From positions 124,001 through 188,000 of the forward strand of contig NZ_AKIZ01000037.1 in assembly GCF_000282595.1 (NCBI RefSeq): a stretch of 64,000 bases of DNA. The letters are read 5' to 3'. The stretch comes from Phyllobacterium sp. YR531 (GTDB lineage Bacteria; Pseudomonadota; Alphaproteobacteria; Rhizobiales; Rhizobiaceae). How positions within the stretch are numbered: the stretch's first letter is position 1; every line of letters starts with the position of its first letter. The notes beneath the pieces were generated by a model. That model had not been told where the DNA came from and did no database searches. It saw nothing but the letters and a program-made list of their open reading frames with translations. This document shows positions 1 through 9,115 of the stretch, piece by piece. A program made the translations under genes and the position numbers.

Positions 1-68
1 ATTGCCTTGGCTATATTTCGCCATTCATCATAATTGGCTGCAGTATCAAGACAAGCTGCTACAGTCAT
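1..68 (-). CDS. UdgX-family uracil-DNA glycosylase-like protein, N-terminus only (partial)
   Basis: Only the first 22 codons lie in the window (MTVAACLDTAANYDEWRNIAKA), reading off the left edge. The ATG at 68 overlaps the stop of the upstream radical-SAM gene as ATGA, which indicates translational coupling. Proteins coupled to this radical-SAM family are usually UdgX-type uracil-DNA-binding proteins (TIGR03914/TIGR03915), and these commonly begin with a short strand followed by a D-x-W-R segment, as seen here. The assignment rests on context and this short N-terminus, so the family is an inference. Confidence 0.55.
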   Translation of the reverse strand, partial: MTVAACLDTAANYDEWRNIAKA

Positions 69-1297
69 AACAATGTCAACTGTTCAGGCTTTGGACTGAA
101 GACTGCCCGCAGATCTGCGCTGTCAATAAGACTATGCGGCGACCACCCTTCGGCGACAATGAATGCTTTTATCTTCTTGATGGAAACACCAAGTCGCCCA
201 AGATCGTCCAGACGAAGACTACGATGCTTGCGCGCTACCAGAATGGCTTTGACTGTCTTCGTCCCAAGCCCGGGAATTCGCAAAAGCATCTCCCGTTCGG
301 CTCTGTTTATGTTTACGGGAAATTTTCCGCGATGAGCCAAAGCCCATGCAAGTTTCGGATCAAGATCAAGATCCAGCATTCCATCCGGCCGGGCTGAAGT
401 GATTTCTTCAATACCAAATCCATAAAAACGATAGAGCCAATCCGCCTGATAAAGCCGATGTTCGCGAACCAGTGGCGGCTTTATGAGCGGCAGGTTTTTT
501 GATGAATCCGGTATCGGGCTGAACGCCGAATAATAGACCCGGCGCAAACTGTAGCTACCATAAAGCCTTGAACTTGTTTGCAAAATTGTAGAGTCACTAG
601 CGGCATCCGCACCAACAATCATCTGCGTACTTTGCCCGCCCGGTATGAATTTTTTGCGCCGTTTAGTCTGTAGCGTCGGATCATTTGCTGCCTCGATCTG
701 CAGCCGAAGGTCGCCCATCGACTTGCGGATATTGCCGGGTTTTTTCTCGGGTGCGAATTTCGCAAGGCCTGAATCTGTTGGCAGTTCAATGTTGATCGAG
801 AGGCGATCTGCATAAAGTCCAGCTTCTTCAATCAGGTGTTGTGAGGCTTCGGGAATGGATTTGAGATGAATATATCCGCGAAAATTATGCGTCGTGCGAA
901 GCTCTTTTGCGATTCTGACCATCTCTTCCATTGTATGATCGGAAGATCGGATAATTCCGGATGAAAGAAAAAGTCCTTCAATGTAGTTCCGACGATAGAA
1001 CTCAAGCGTAAGCCAGATCACCTCTTCTACTGAAAAGCGGGCGCGCTCGACATTACTCGACGATCTGTTGATGCAATATGCACAGTCATAAATACAAAAA
1101 TTTGTGAGAAGTATTTTCAGCAAGGAAATACAGCGCCCATCCGGAGCATAGGCATGACAAATCCCTGACCCTTCCGTAGAGCCCAAACCGCCGGAACGGG
1201 AGGAATCGCGTTTTGTCGTTCCGCTTGAGGCACAGGATGCATCATATTTTGCTGCATCCGATAAAATTGCCAAGCGTTCCTGTAGCGTCTTCTTCAT
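65..1297 (-). CDS. Putative DNA modification/repair radical SAM protein with C-terminal HhH motif
   Basis: This 410-residue protein has the radical-SAM CxxxCxxC cluster at C68, C72 and C75 (NFCIYDCAYC). C47 and C56 lie just before it. A helix-hairpin-helix DNA-binding motif (RIPGLGTKTVKAILVAR) lies about 70 residues from the C-terminus. The family (TIGR03916-type) is annotated as a putative DNA modification/repair protein and is usually encoded beside a UdgX-like protein, as here with a 4-bp overlap. The likely chemistry is a SAM-radical reaction on DNA, distantly reminiscent of SplB photoproduct lyase, but the substrate is not known. The start is the ATG at 1297; its Shine-Dalgarno spacing is poor. 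Confidence 0.85.
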   Translation of the reverse strand: MKKTLQERLAILSDAAKYDASCASSGTTKRDSSRSGGLGSTEGSGICHAYAPDGRCISLLKILLTNFCIYDCAYCINRSSSNVERARFSVEEVIWLTLEFYRRNYIEGLFLSSGIIRSSDHTMEEMVRIAKELRTTHNFRGYIHLKSIPEASQHLIEEAGLYADRLSINIELPTDSGLAKFAPEKKPGNIRKSMGDLRLQIEAANDPTLQTKRRKKFIPGGQSTQMIVGADAASDSTILQTSSRLYGSYSLRRVYYSAFSPIPDSSKNLPLIKPPLVREHRLYQADWLYRFYGFGIEEITSARPDGMLDLDLDPKLAWALAHRGKFPVNINRAEREMLLRIPGLGTKTVKAILVARKHRSLRLDDLGRLGVSIKKIKAFIVAEGWSPHSLIDSADLRAVFSPKPEQLTLL

Positions 1298-1388
1298 GCC
1301 TGTTCACTTTATGTTCTATTGCCTACTCTGTCAAATTCACAAAGTAGAACGGGCCATTGCAGAAGCAGTTCCCTGGCCCATCCTGTTA

Positions 1389-2183
1389 TTATTTTACGTT
1401 GAGCGCATTTCTCACGCTCTTATTGAGGTCAATTTTCGCAGCGAGAAAGTCCGGCACTGCAGTCCAATAACGCAAGGTGATGCTCATCGTGCTTTCTCCA
1501 AGTTCGGCAATAAACGTGCTTGGTGACGGATCACTCTTTACGTGGGGATTCTTGTCGGCGAGGCCGGTCAATACTTTTTGTATCTTGTCGAAATCTTCCG
1601 CGTTATCGATTGTAACGGTGATGTCGTTTCGTCTCGCGCCATTACGTGTGAAGTTTTTGACAGGCTGCGTCCACAAAGTGGAATTTGGCGCAAGCACATA
1701 TATGCCATCGGCCGCACGCAGACGTGTTGCAAAAAGCCCGATCTCTTCGACAGTTCCTGTAACGCTTCCGACTTCCACATATTCGCCAATACGTAGCGGC
1801 CTTAGCGCAAGCAGCATAATTCCCGCTGCGATGTTCTGCAAAGTTCCCTGCAACGCCAAGCCAATGGCCAAACCGACAGCACCTATGGCTGCTATCACTG
1901 ATGCGGTCTGGATACCGAACTGGCCAAGGACCATGACGATCACAAGACCCAAGACAACATAGCGCGCAATCTTCGAAAAGAAACGCCGCAGGGTCATATC
2001 AAAACCGCTGACCTGCCCGAGACCGGCGTAGACCCAGCGTTCTATGAGGCGCGCAACGAGAAAGCCGATTATCAGCAGCAATATCGCCCCTATTACAGAA
2101 AATGAATAGGTCACGATAAGGGCGCTTGCTTGGCGAACAGCCGCTTGAATAGCTGAAAACGCGTTTTGAGGATCAAGTTCCAT
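1389..2183 (-). CDS. Small-conductance mechanosensitive channel (MscS family)
   Basis: The 264-residue protein has the minimal MscS architecture. There are three membrane segments at about 22-45, 70-90 and 96-125. The pore-lining third helix is Gly/Ala-rich (GLAIGLALQGTLQNIAAG) and is followed by the conserved LRPLRIGE, the beta domain and the alpha/beta cytoplasmic domain. It should act in the inner membrane, releasing solutes under hypo-osmotic shock. I chose the ATG at 2183 because AGGAG sits 7 nt upstream; an in-frame ATG at 2204 lacks this. It has the same orientation as the upstream DUF475 gene but is separated from it by about 80 nt, so it may or may not be co-transcribed. Confidence 0.9.
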   Translation of the reverse strand: MELDPQNAFSAIQAAVRQASALIVTYSFSVIGAILLLIIGFLVARLIERWVYAGLGQVSGFDMTLRRFFSKIARYVVLGLVIVMVLGQFGIQTASVIAAIGAVGLAIGLALQGTLQNIAAGIMLLALRPLRIGEYVEVGSVTGTVEEIGLFATRLRAADGIYVLAPNSTLWTQPVKNFTRNGARRNDITVTIDNAEDFDKIQKVLTGLADKNPHVKSDPSPSTFIAELGESTMSITLRYWTAVPDFLAAKIDLNKSVRNALNVK

Positions 2184-2264
2184 GGGGCAGTCTCCTTTCG
2201 GCAAGAAAGGTCCAACCCCTAAGGCGCTAAAATTGTTCCCTCAAAAAATATTCGTTTTGTGGCT

Positions 2265-3311
2265 TTACGCTTCAACAGCTTCCGGGTTACGGCGACGATA
2301 GATGATCGACGAAATCAGCGAGAAGATAATAAGCGCCGCTCCGATAAGGCCTGTTATGACCTCCGGAATATGAACCAGCGTCTGGCAATACATGATGACT
2401 GCAAGAACGAGGATCGCATAAAAAGCGCCGTGCTCAAGATAGCGATACTGGCCCAGGGTCTCTTTTTCCACCAGCATGATCGTCAGTGACCGGACATAGA
2501 ATGCGCCGATGCCGAGGCCAATTGCGATCACGAACAGGTTGGTCGAAAGCGCAAAGGCACCGATAACGCCGTCAAACGAGAAGCTTGCATCGAGCACTTC
2601 CAGATAGAGGAATGCACCAAGCCCCCCCTTGTGAACGGTGTCCATCTGTTCCTGGGTAGCATCCAGTAAGGCACCGATGCCCTCGACGACCAGGAATGTC
2701 AGAAGACCGTAAATCGCCGATGTGAGGAACGTAACAGAATCCTCGCCGACCAATTGCCGCGAGAAGAAAATGATCAGGATGAGGACAACGCCAACCTCGA
2801 TGCCTTGAATCGAAGCGAAGCGTGAAGCGCGGCTTTCAATCACTTTGATCCAGTGAACGTCCTTTTCATGATCGAAGAAGAATTTCAGGCCCACCATCAT
2901 CAGGAAGGTGCCGCCAAAGGCAGCAATGCCCACATGGGCTTCTTTCATGATGCGCGCATATTCTTCAGGATTGGAAATTGCCAGCTTCATCGCAGAAATC
3001 GGATCGATCCATGCCGCAACCGCCACGATGGCAAGCGGGAAAACGATACGCATGCCGAAGACAGCGATGATAATACCCCACGTCAGAAAGCGATGCTGCC
3101 AGACCGGGTCCATATCTTTCAGGATTTTGGCATTCACGATGGCATTATCGAATGACAGCGAAATTTCCAGCACACCCAGAACAGCGCAGATAAACAAGAC
3201 AGCCAAAGCGCCCTGTACATTGCCGGAATAAATGAAACCGATCCAGGCTCCAGCGGCGAGACCGAAAATTGTGAAAAGAATTGGCCAGATGAAATACTTA
3301 TACGTTGCCAT
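2265..3311 (-). CDS. DUF475 / TerC-like integral membrane protein
   Basis: This 348-residue polytopic protein has about nine hydrophobic segments. Two acidic intramembrane motifs, SFDNAIVNAK and SFDGVIGAFA, are the hallmark of the TerC/YkoY superfamily (DUF475 branch), whose members are linked to metal-ion (Mn2+, tellurite) homeostasis. The start ATG at 3311 has AGGA 7 nt upstream. A second, shorter TerC protein lies at 55490-56227, so the genome has at least two. Its 5' region contains a 10-bp direct repeat with 11-bp period (see 3429-3449). The transported ion cannot be read from the sequence. Confidence 0.85.
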   Translation of the reverse strand: MATYKYFIWPILFTIFGLAAGAWIGFIYSGNVQGALAVLFICAVLGVLEISLSFDNAIVNAKILKDMDPVWQHRFLTWGIIIAVFGMRIVFPLAIVAVAAWIDPISAMKLAISNPEEYARIMKEAHVGIAAFGGTFLMMVGLKFFFDHEKDVHWIKVIESRASRFASIQGIEVGVVLILIIFFSRQLVGEDSVTFLTSAIYGLLTFLVVEGIGALLDATQEQMDTVHKGGLGAFLYLEVLDASFSFDGVIGAFALSTNLFVIAIGLGIGAFYVRSLTIMLVEKETLGQYRYLEHGAFYAILVLAVIMYCQTLVHIPEVITGLIGAALIIFSLISSIIYRRRNPEAVEA

Positions 3312-3428
3312 GGGTGTTTCCTGCTCCTGACTCCCTGATTGCTCTCAGGACGGCATTCAAACGTCTTTTAATACGTTAAGAATATGAATTTCCACCCGAT
3401 TGCAATCTCCCGATCCCCTTAGAAAGCA

Positions 3429-3449
3429 TAATCCTGTCTTAATCCTGTC
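3429..3449. promoter_or_regulatory. Tandem 10-bp direct repeat upstream of DUF475 gene
   Basis: TAATCCTGTC occurs twice (3429-3438 and 3440-3449) with one base between copies, giving an 11-bp period that puts both copies on the same face of the helix. It lies about 120-140 nt upstream of the DUF475 start. The spacing is typical of a binding site for a regulator acting as a tandem oligomer. No known consensus was recognised. Confidence 0.35.
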
Positions 3450-3470
3450 GTGGACATGCGTAGACAATCA

Positions 3471-4685
3471 TTACGGCTGCTTGCGCACGGTATAAATAGT
3501 GACTGGCAGCGCCGATCGCCAGCTATCAAAATTGCCAAGCGGCTGCACATGCGAAACGTGGAGCTTGATGAGTTCTCCCCCATAAATTTCCCGCCATTTC
3601 ACTAGTGCCATCTCGCTTTGGATTGTGACAGCATTTGCGACAAGCCTCCCGCCAGGTTTCAGGCCAAGCCAACACGCCTCCAGCACGCCATCATCCGTCA
3701 CGCCGCCGCCAATGAAAATCGCATCTGGCGAGTTGAGCTTTGCGAGCACGCCCGGGGCTTGGCCGCGCACAAGCTCCAGCTCAGGAACGCCCAGAGTTTT
3801 ACTGTTTTGCATAATCAGGGATTGCCGTTTTTCATCAGCCTCAATTGCAAATGCTCGGCAGGCCGGATGCGAGCGCATCCATTCAATACCGATTGATCCA
3901 CAGCCTGCACCGACATCCCACAATGTTTCACCCGGCAGCGGTGCCAGATGCGCCAACGTCACTGCACGCACATCTCGCTTGGTCAGTTGCCCGTCATGTT
4001 GATATGCCTCATCGGGCAACCCGCCAATAACAGGATAGGAAAGTGCAAATTGCTCGGGCGCTCCACAATCCACGGCCAGCACATTAAGATCTGCACATCG
4101 CAGTTTATCCCAGCTTTGTGCTACACCCTCGATCCTGTTTTCTGACGCACCACCCAAATGTTCCAGCACCGACAAGTGTGCGGACGTAAATCCGGATTCG
4201 ATCAGAAGTCGCGCTACATGAGCGGGCGTTTCGCCATCATTGCTAAGGATCAGCAGCTTTGCATTGGGCACAAAAGACTTGGCTAATGTCTCAAGCGGAC
4301 GCCCATGGACGCTTAGCAATTGCGTATCCTGTATAGGCCACCCCATGGCGGCGGCTGCAAGAGAGAATGATGATGGTGATGGCAAAACCAGCATTTCATC
4401 CGGGCTGACATATCGCGTCAGCGTAGCGCCCATGCCGAAATGCATTGGATCACCGCTGGCAAGTACTGCTACATTGTTACCGCGCAAAGCAAGCAACATG
4501 GCATATGCATCCGAAAATGGCGTAGGCCAGGTTACGTGTTTCGCACCAAGCTCCGCAGGCAAGAAATCGAGATGGCGCTGCCCTCCGAATATCGTACCAG
4601 CCGCAGCCAATGCATCGCGCGCATTCTGGCCAAGGCCATCATACCCGTCTTCACCTATCCCTATTACCGTCAGCCACTGCGTCAT
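3471..4685 (-). CDS. cobL: Precorrin-6Y C5,15-methyltransferase (decarboxylating)
   Basis: The protein (404 residues) fuses two methyltransferase domains. The N-terminal half is CbiE-like (MTQWLTVIGIGEDGYDGL, then GDPMHFGMG). The C-terminal half is CbiT-like with a Rossmann SAM site (DVGAGCGSIGIEW) and an acidic loop (IEADEKR). It methylates C5 and C15 of precorrin-6Y and decarboxylates the C12 acetate, giving precorrin-8X in the aerobic cobalamin pathway. The start chosen is the ATG at 4685, where family homology begins; an upstream ATG at 4784 would add an unrelated tail. It is divergent from cobG across a 119-nt gap. cobK and cobM, often nearby, are not in this window. Confidence 0.93.
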   Translation of the reverse strand: MTQWLTVIGIGEDGYDGLGQNARDALAAAGTIFGGQRHLDFLPAELGAKHVTWPTPFSDAYAMLLALRGNNVAVLASGDPMHFGMGATLTRYVSPDEMLVLPSPSSFSLAAAAMGWPIQDTQLLSVHGRPLETLAKSFVPNAKLLILSNDGETPAHVARLLIESGFTSAHLSVLEHLGGASENRIEGVAQSWDKLRCADLNVLAVDCGAPEQFALSYPVIGGLPDEAYQHDGQLTKRDVRAVTLAHLAPLPGETLWDVGAGCGSIGIEWMRSHPACRAFAIEADEKRQSLIMQNSKTLGVPELELVRGQAPGVLAKLNSPDAIFIGGGVTDDGVLEACWLGLKPGGRLVANAVTIQSEMALVKWREIYGGELIKLHVSHVQPLGNFDSWRSALPVTIYTVRKQP

Positions 4686-4804
4686 CATGTATCCCATTGA
4701 ATATCCGACGCATGCATGCATGAAAGGAACGGACGGGTCAACGAAGCACGAAGCAATGAGAATGGTTGGCACACCTTGAACCATCCTGTAAAACCATCAA
4801 AGCC
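4686..4804. promoter_or_regulatory. Divergent cobL / cobG intergenic region
   Basis: These 119 nt must hold the promoters for both cob transcripts. A 6-bp inverted repeat, ATGGTT...AACCAT, lies at about 4762-4785. A run of alternating GCATGC lies near 4711-4721. I looked for a B12 box and the conserved core of a cobalamin riboswitch and did not find them; the gap is also short for one on either side. Regulation is therefore not explained by a visible riboswitch. Confidence 0.35.
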
Positions 4805-6187
4805 ATGAGCCTCGAATTGAAAAACGCACGCGAAACTTTAGTCCATGACCGGCGATGCGCCTGTCCAGGCTTGTTTCGCATGGCGCAGGCGCGCGATGGT
4901 GGTATATGTCGGGTAAAGCTGACTTTTGGCCAACTTACTTCAGATCAGGCGAGAGGAATCGCTGACGCATCCGAGCAATTTGGCAATGGGATTATCGACG
5001 TTACCAATCGGGCAAATGTGCAAATTCGCGGTGTTCAACCGCACAACGAGGATGCGCTGATCGATAGCTTGCTCGGACTTGGACTAGGGCCCTTAACGGA
5101 CAAGGGCGATGACGTGCGCAACGTCATGATCAGCCCGTTTGCTGGAGCCGACAAAACGAGAGTCGACATCCGACCTCTTGCAACGAGTATCCTACGAGAA
5201 TTGCAAACCAGTCCTATTTATCAAACGCTTTCGCCGAAATTCTGTATCTTTGTTGATGGCGGCGAAAATATTGCGATGGTCACCCATCCGCATGATGTCT
5301 GGTTAAGCCCGATCAACCCGGGAGACTTGGCATCGGATTACGCTTTCGGCATCGCGGGTGTTCCACCTGTGGATACGAGCGATCTTTCAACTCTGGGTAT
5401 GGTCAGCGCAAATCAGACCTTCAAACTTGTTACTGCAATTCTTGATCTCTTTATCGAATGGAACCGCGATCACCCAGAAGCATCGCGTCTGCGTCATATG
5501 CTTGCTGATATTGGCAAAGAGAAATTTGTCGATTTAATCAAGCAGAAACTTGCTATTTCTCTGCAAGCTGCCCGCGTCAGAGAATGGCGTAGAACCTCAC
5601 CAAAAGAAAACGGGCATCTCGGCATCGTGAGAACACCCAACCTCGAACATTGTACCGTTGGCGCAATGCCGTCACTTGGTCGCCTGAACCCCGATATGCT
5701 GCGCAACTTGGCCTCTATAGCTGACCGCTACAGTTCCGCGGCGTTGCAGCTGACACCCTGGCAGAGCATTCTTTTTTCCGGCGTCGCAAACGAACACGCT
5801 ACCGCTGCGTGTGACGCGTTGCGCGTCTTGGGGCTCTCTACCAGTTCCCTCGAGCCCTTGGCCACAATGATAAGCTGTTCAGGGGCAGCGGGCTGCAAAT
5901 CAGCGCTGGCATCAACGCAGTTGGATGGTATCAGGCTTGCCGCCCTCTTGGCTGGAAAAGCAGATATTCCGCAAATCCATCTTACTGGTTGCAGCAAGTC
6001 CTGCGCATCGCCTTTGGCGAAACCCGTAACACTCGTTGCAACCTCCGCGGGTCATTACGACATCTTTCTGCACGCGACCAATGGACCGTCGCGATTTGGC
6101 AAGCTATTGGCTAGCAATCGCACTATCGAAGAATCGGCCGATCTCATCGGCGCCAAATTCGGCTCCGGGGGGCCCTTACATGCTTGA
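4805..6187 (+). CDS. cobG: Precorrin-3B synthase
   Basis: The 460-residue protein is related to sulfite/nitrite reductases, with two ferredoxin-like repeats. Four cysteines are placed for a 4Fe-4S cluster: C358 and C364 (CSGAAGC), then C396 and C400 (CSKSC). CobG is the O2-dependent monooxygenase that hydroxylates precorrin-3A and forms the gamma-lactone. Its presence marks the aerobic (late cobalt insertion) route. The ATG at 4805 is chosen because homology starts there (MSLELKNARETL); an in-frame ATG at 4766 is less likely. Its stop overlaps the cobH start by 8 nt. It is the first gene of cobG-H-I-J. Confidence 0.93.
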   Translation: MSLELKNARETLVHDRRCACPGLFRMAQARDGGICRVKLTFGQLTSDQARGIADASEQFGNGIIDVTNRANVQIRGVQPHNEDALIDSLLGLGLGPLTDKGDDVRNVMISPFAGADKTRVDIRPLATSILRELQTSPIYQTLSPKFCIFVDGGENIAMVTHPHDVWLSPINPGDLASDYAFGIAGVPPVDTSDLSTLGMVSANQTFKLVTAILDLFIEWNRDHPEASRLRHMLADIGKEKFVDLIKQKLAISLQAARVREWRRTSPKENGHLGIVRTPNLEHCTVGAMPSLGRLNPDMLRNLASIADRYSSAALQLTPWQSILFSGVANEHATAACDALRVLGLSTSSLEPLATMISCSGAAGCKSALASTQLDGIRLAALLAGKADIPQIHLTGCSKSCASPLAKPVTLVATSAGHYDIFLHATNGPSRFGKLLASNRTIEESADLIGAKFGSGGPLHA

Positions 6188-6806
6188 CTATATTCGCGAT
6201 GGCCAAGCGATCTATGATCGCTCCTTCGCAATTATCCGTGCCGAAGCTGATCTGAGCGCTATTCCTGCAGATCTTGAAAAACTGGCCGTGCGTGTTGCCC
6301 ACGCCTGCGGCATGGTTGATGTTATTCATGACCTTGCTTTCTCACAAAATGCTGCGACCGCGGGGCGCAATGCTTTACTCGCTGGCGCACCTATCCTCTG
6401 TGATGCCCGCATGGTTGCCGAAGGCGTGACACGCGCACGGCTGCCCCATAACAATCAGGTCATCTGCACGCTGAATGATCCTTCGGTAGCTGGATTGGCT
6501 GCCGAAATGGGCAATACCCGATCCGCAGCGGCGCTCGAACTTTGGCGACCCCATCTGGCGGGTGCTGTGGTTGCCTTTGGCAATGCTCCCACGGCTCTTT
6601 TCCGGCTTCTGGAAATGATTGAAGAAGGCGCTCCACGCCCGGCACTGGTGCTTGGCTTCCCTGTTGGCTTCGTGGGCGCGATGGAATCGAAAGTTGCACT
6701 CGCAGAGAATACCTATGGAATTCCCTTTGTTGTCGTTCATGGGCGGCGCGGCGGCAGTGCCATGGCGGCAGCAGCGATCAACGCGCTCGCGTCGGAGAAA
6801 GAGTAA
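6180..6806 (+). CDS. cobH: Precorrin-8X methylmutase
   Basis: This 208-residue protein is a full-length CobH/CbiC family member. It starts [20 protein letters not shown], and the family's catalytic histidine region is present near residue 43 ([14 protein letters not shown]). It moves the methyl group from C11 to C12, converting precorrin-8X to hydrogenobyrinate. The ATG at 6180 overlaps cobG. A longer reading from 6036 exists but would run 144 nt into cobG with no homology. The stop TAA shares one base with the ATG of cobI. Confidence 0.94.
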   Translation: MLDYIRDGQAIYDRSFAIIRAEADLSAIPADLEKLAVRVAHACGMVDVIHDLAFSQNAATAGRNALLAGAPILCDARMVAEGVTRARLPHNNQVICTLNDPSVAGLAAEMGNTRSAAALELWRPHLAGAVVAFGNAPTALFRLLEMIEEGAPRPALVLGFPVGFVGAMESKVALAENTYGIPFVVVHGRRGGSAMAAAAINALASEKE

Positions 6807-7546
6807 TGCCGGGCAAAGGAAGATTGTTCGGTCTGGGTGTAGGCCCGGGCGACCCCGAACTCATAACTCTGAAAGCCTTGCGCTTGCTCCAAGCTGCTCC
6901 GGTTGTTGCCTATCATGCCGCCAAGGGCAAGAAGGGCAATGCCCTGACCATCGTCGAGAAATATCTCAATGACAGCCAGTTGCTTGTGCCGCTGGTTTAT
7001 CCCGTTACAACGGAAATATTGCCTGCCCATATGAATTATGAGGCAATTGTCAGCGATTTTTACAGCGAAATCACCGCCCTTCTGCGTACGCATCTTGATG
7101 CGGGATCAGATGTTGCTGTTATCGCTGAGGGCGATCCCTTTTTCTACGGCTCCTTCATGTATATTCATGATCGTCTGGCCTCAGAATATGAAACGGAAGT
7201 GGTGCCGGGGGTATGTTCAATCCTCGGCGGTGCCGCCGTTCTGGGGGCACCGCTGGTCTATCGCAACCAGACGCTCACAGTTCTTTCCGGCGTTCTGCCT
7301 TCTGACGAATTGAAGACGCGGTTGGCTGCAACCGAAGCTGCTGCGATCATGAAGCTCGGCAAAAACCTTGCCAAGGTTCGAGATGTTATTGCTGAGCTCG
7401 GCCTGATGGATCGGGCGCTTTATGTGGAGCGGGCGACGATGGACGCCCAGCGAATCATTCCGCTGACGGAAGTTGATCCCTCAACGTCACCCTATTTCTC
7501 GCTTATTCTGGTGCCTGGAGAAAAGTGGCAAGGCAACGGCGAATGA
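6806..7546 (+). CDS. cobI: Precorrin-2 C20-methyltransferase
   Basis: This 246-residue SAM-dependent tetrapyrrole methyltransferase has the family signature near its N-terminus ([20 protein letters not shown]) and the [10 protein letters not shown]-binding loop at about residues 110-116. It converts precorrin-2 to precorrin-3A, the first methylation committed to cobalamin. The start shares a base with the cobH stop, and the stop overlaps the cobJ start as ATGA. The four genes therefore form a tightly coupled translational unit. Confidence 0.94.
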   Translation: MPGKGRLFGLGVGPGDPELITLKALRLLQAAPVVAYHAAKGKKGNALTIVEKYLNDSQLLVPLVYPVTTEILPAHMNYEAIVSDFYSEITALLRTHLDAGSDVAVIAEGDPFFYGSFMYIHDRLASEYETEVVPGVCSILGGAAVLGAPLVYRNQTLTVLSGVLPSDELKTRLAATEAAAIMKLGKNLAKVRDVIAELGLMDRALYVERATMDAQRIIPLTEVDPSTSPYFSLILVPGEKWQGNGE

Positions 7547-8958
7547 CCTCTTCTCCAATCATTCTGGTCCTCTCGGCCTTGGGTTTGCAAACCGCAAGGC
7601 AAATCAAATCGGGCTTGGAAGACAGCATCATTTATGGCTTGAACACCCGTGTTGATGGTGCCGATGAGAGCTTTGAAAATTTCGGTGATACTGTCCGCCA
7701 GTTTTATCAGTCCGGTCACCCCATTATTGCACTCTGTTCAGCGGGAATTACAATCCGTTCCCTCTCTTCCATTCTGGAAAACAAGGGAGCCGAACCACCG
7801 GTTTTGGCTGTAGCGGATGACGGTAGTGCCGTCGTGCCGCTGCTCGGCGGGACAACTGGCGTCAATGTACTTGCGCGGCAGATTGCTGCCATTCTCGATG
7901 TACCGCCAGCGATCACGACGTCAGGCGAGCTTCGATTTGGCACTTGTTTGCTGAACCCGCCACCCGGAATCCAACTGAAGAACCCCGAAAAGGCAAAAAC
8001 ATTCATTGCAGACATGCTTGCCGGGAAAACCGTGCGTATCGAGGGTAACGCACCGTGGCTTGCAGATGCGCGATTACCCCTCGATGAAAATGGCGAGCTA
8101 CTGATACGCGTAACATCAGGCAGCGCAGAGGCAGGCGAGAATGAACTTGTCTATCAATCCAGTTCTGACAATGAGCAAAGCCGTCCGCGCGGCAAGCTTA
8201 CTGTCATAGGTCTTGGACCCGGCGATCCTGATTTCATGATTCCCGCAGTCAAACAGGCCTTGAAGCAGGCTCAGGACATCCTTGGCTACGAAACCTATAT
8301 CCGTATGGCTGGCACTTTCCGTGCGAACCAGATCATTCATGCGACAGACAATCGCGAAGAAATGCAACGTGCCCGCCATGCTTTTGACCTTGCTGCAACA
8401 GGCCGGTCCGTGGTGATGATCTCATCGGGCGACCCGGGCGTTTTTGCCATGGCAACTGCAGTGATTGAAGCTTTGCATGAATCCGATAACCCTGCCTGGC
8501 ACGATGTAGAACTGGAAATACTGCCGGGTGTTTCGGCGGCACTTGCCGCTGCAGGTAAAAGCGGTGCACCGCTCGGCCATGATTTTTGTATCATTTCCCT
8601 GTCGGACAATCTGAAGCCTTGGGAAATTATCGAAAAGCGTATCTCTCTGGCCGCTGAAGCCGACTTTGCTTTTGCCTTTTATAATCCAATCTCCAAGCCG
8701 CGGCCTTGGCAGCTACCACGTGCGATTGAGCTGCTCCGCCAGCACCGCAAGCCGGATACTCCCGTTGTTCTCGGCCGTGATATTGGCAGGCCTGCCGAGA
8801 CCCTTCGAACGATCCGGCTGGGAGATTTGACGCCGGAACAGGTTGATATGCGTACAGTCGTCGTCGTTGGTTCATCCCTGACCCGCAGCTTTCCCAAGGC
8901 CGGCGGCGGGGATTGGACTTATACGCCACGTTGGTATGGCACCAAGCCCCACTCCTGA
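7543..8958 (+). CDS. cobJ: CbiG-like N-terminal domain fused to precorrin-3B C17-methyltransferase
   Basis: The protein is 471 residues, almost twice the size of a stand-alone CobJ (about 250). Residues 1 to about 210 resemble the N-terminal and middle domains of CbiG ([17 protein letters not shown], then a degenerate [16 protein letters not shown] in place of the usual LSGHxGGAN). From about residue 215 a complete CobJ/CbiH methyltransferase follows ([26 protein letters not shown]). CobJ methylates C17 with ring contraction in the aerobic pathway. CbiG opens the delta-lactone in the anaerobic pathway, so the role of this domain here is unclear. The ATG at 7543 (ATGA overlap with cobI) is preferred to a GTG at 7525. 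The CbiG C-terminal (CobE-like) domain is absent. Confidence 0.9.
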   Translation: MTSSPIILVLSALGLQTARQIKSGLEDSIIYGLNTRVDGADESFENFGDTVRQFYQSGHPIIALCSAGITIRSLSSILENKGAEPPVLAVADDGSAVVPLLGGTTGVNVLARQIAAILDVPPAITTSGELRFGTCLLNPPPGIQLKNPEKAKTFIADMLAGKTVRIEGNAPWLADARLPLDENGELLIRVTSGSAEAGENELVYQSSSDNEQSRPRGKLTVIGLGPGDPDFMIPAVKQALKQAQDILGYETYIRMAGTFRANQIIHATDNREEMQRARHAFDLAATGRSVVMISSGDPGVFAMATAVIEALHESDNPAWHDVELEILPGVSAALAAAGKSGAPLGHDFCIISLSDNLKPWEIIEKRISLAAEADFAFAFYNPISKPRPWQLPRAIELLRQHRKPDTPVVLGRDIGRPAETLRTIRLGDLTPEQVDMRTVVVVGSSLTRSFPKAGGGDWTYTPRWYGTKPHS

Positions 8959-8987
8959 GATGGACTCATTCTACGGGGGTAAACGCC

Positions 8988-9098
8988 ATGGCCGCCCTCA
9001 ATGATGCCGGAAAAAGGACTGAGCACTTCGTTTTTGTGTCGACGCATTTTCCTGACGCACCCTATGATCCGGCACACTTGCCTAAGACAATTGAATGA
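8988..9098 (+). CDS. Possible 36-residue small protein or leader upstream of purU
   Basis: An ATG at 8988, preceded by a G-run (GGGGG, about 9 nt upstream), opens 36 codons ending in a TGA at 9096-9098. The peptide begins MAALNDAGKRTEHF and is not homologous to anything I recognise. It lies wholly in the 157-nt gap between cobJ and purU, and its stop is 18 nt before the chosen purU start. It could be a real small protein, a translated leader or chance. Conservation of the reading frame would decide. Confidence 0.25.
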   Translation: MAALNDAGKRTEHFVFVSTHFPDAPYDPAHLPKTIE

Positions 9099-9115
9099 CG
9101 ACAGACGGAGTTCCC

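Noticed and set aside
4686-4804. Cobalamin riboswitch between cobL and cobG
   Set aside because: I found neither the B12 box nor the conserved core, and the gap is only 119 nt and shared by two divergent genes.
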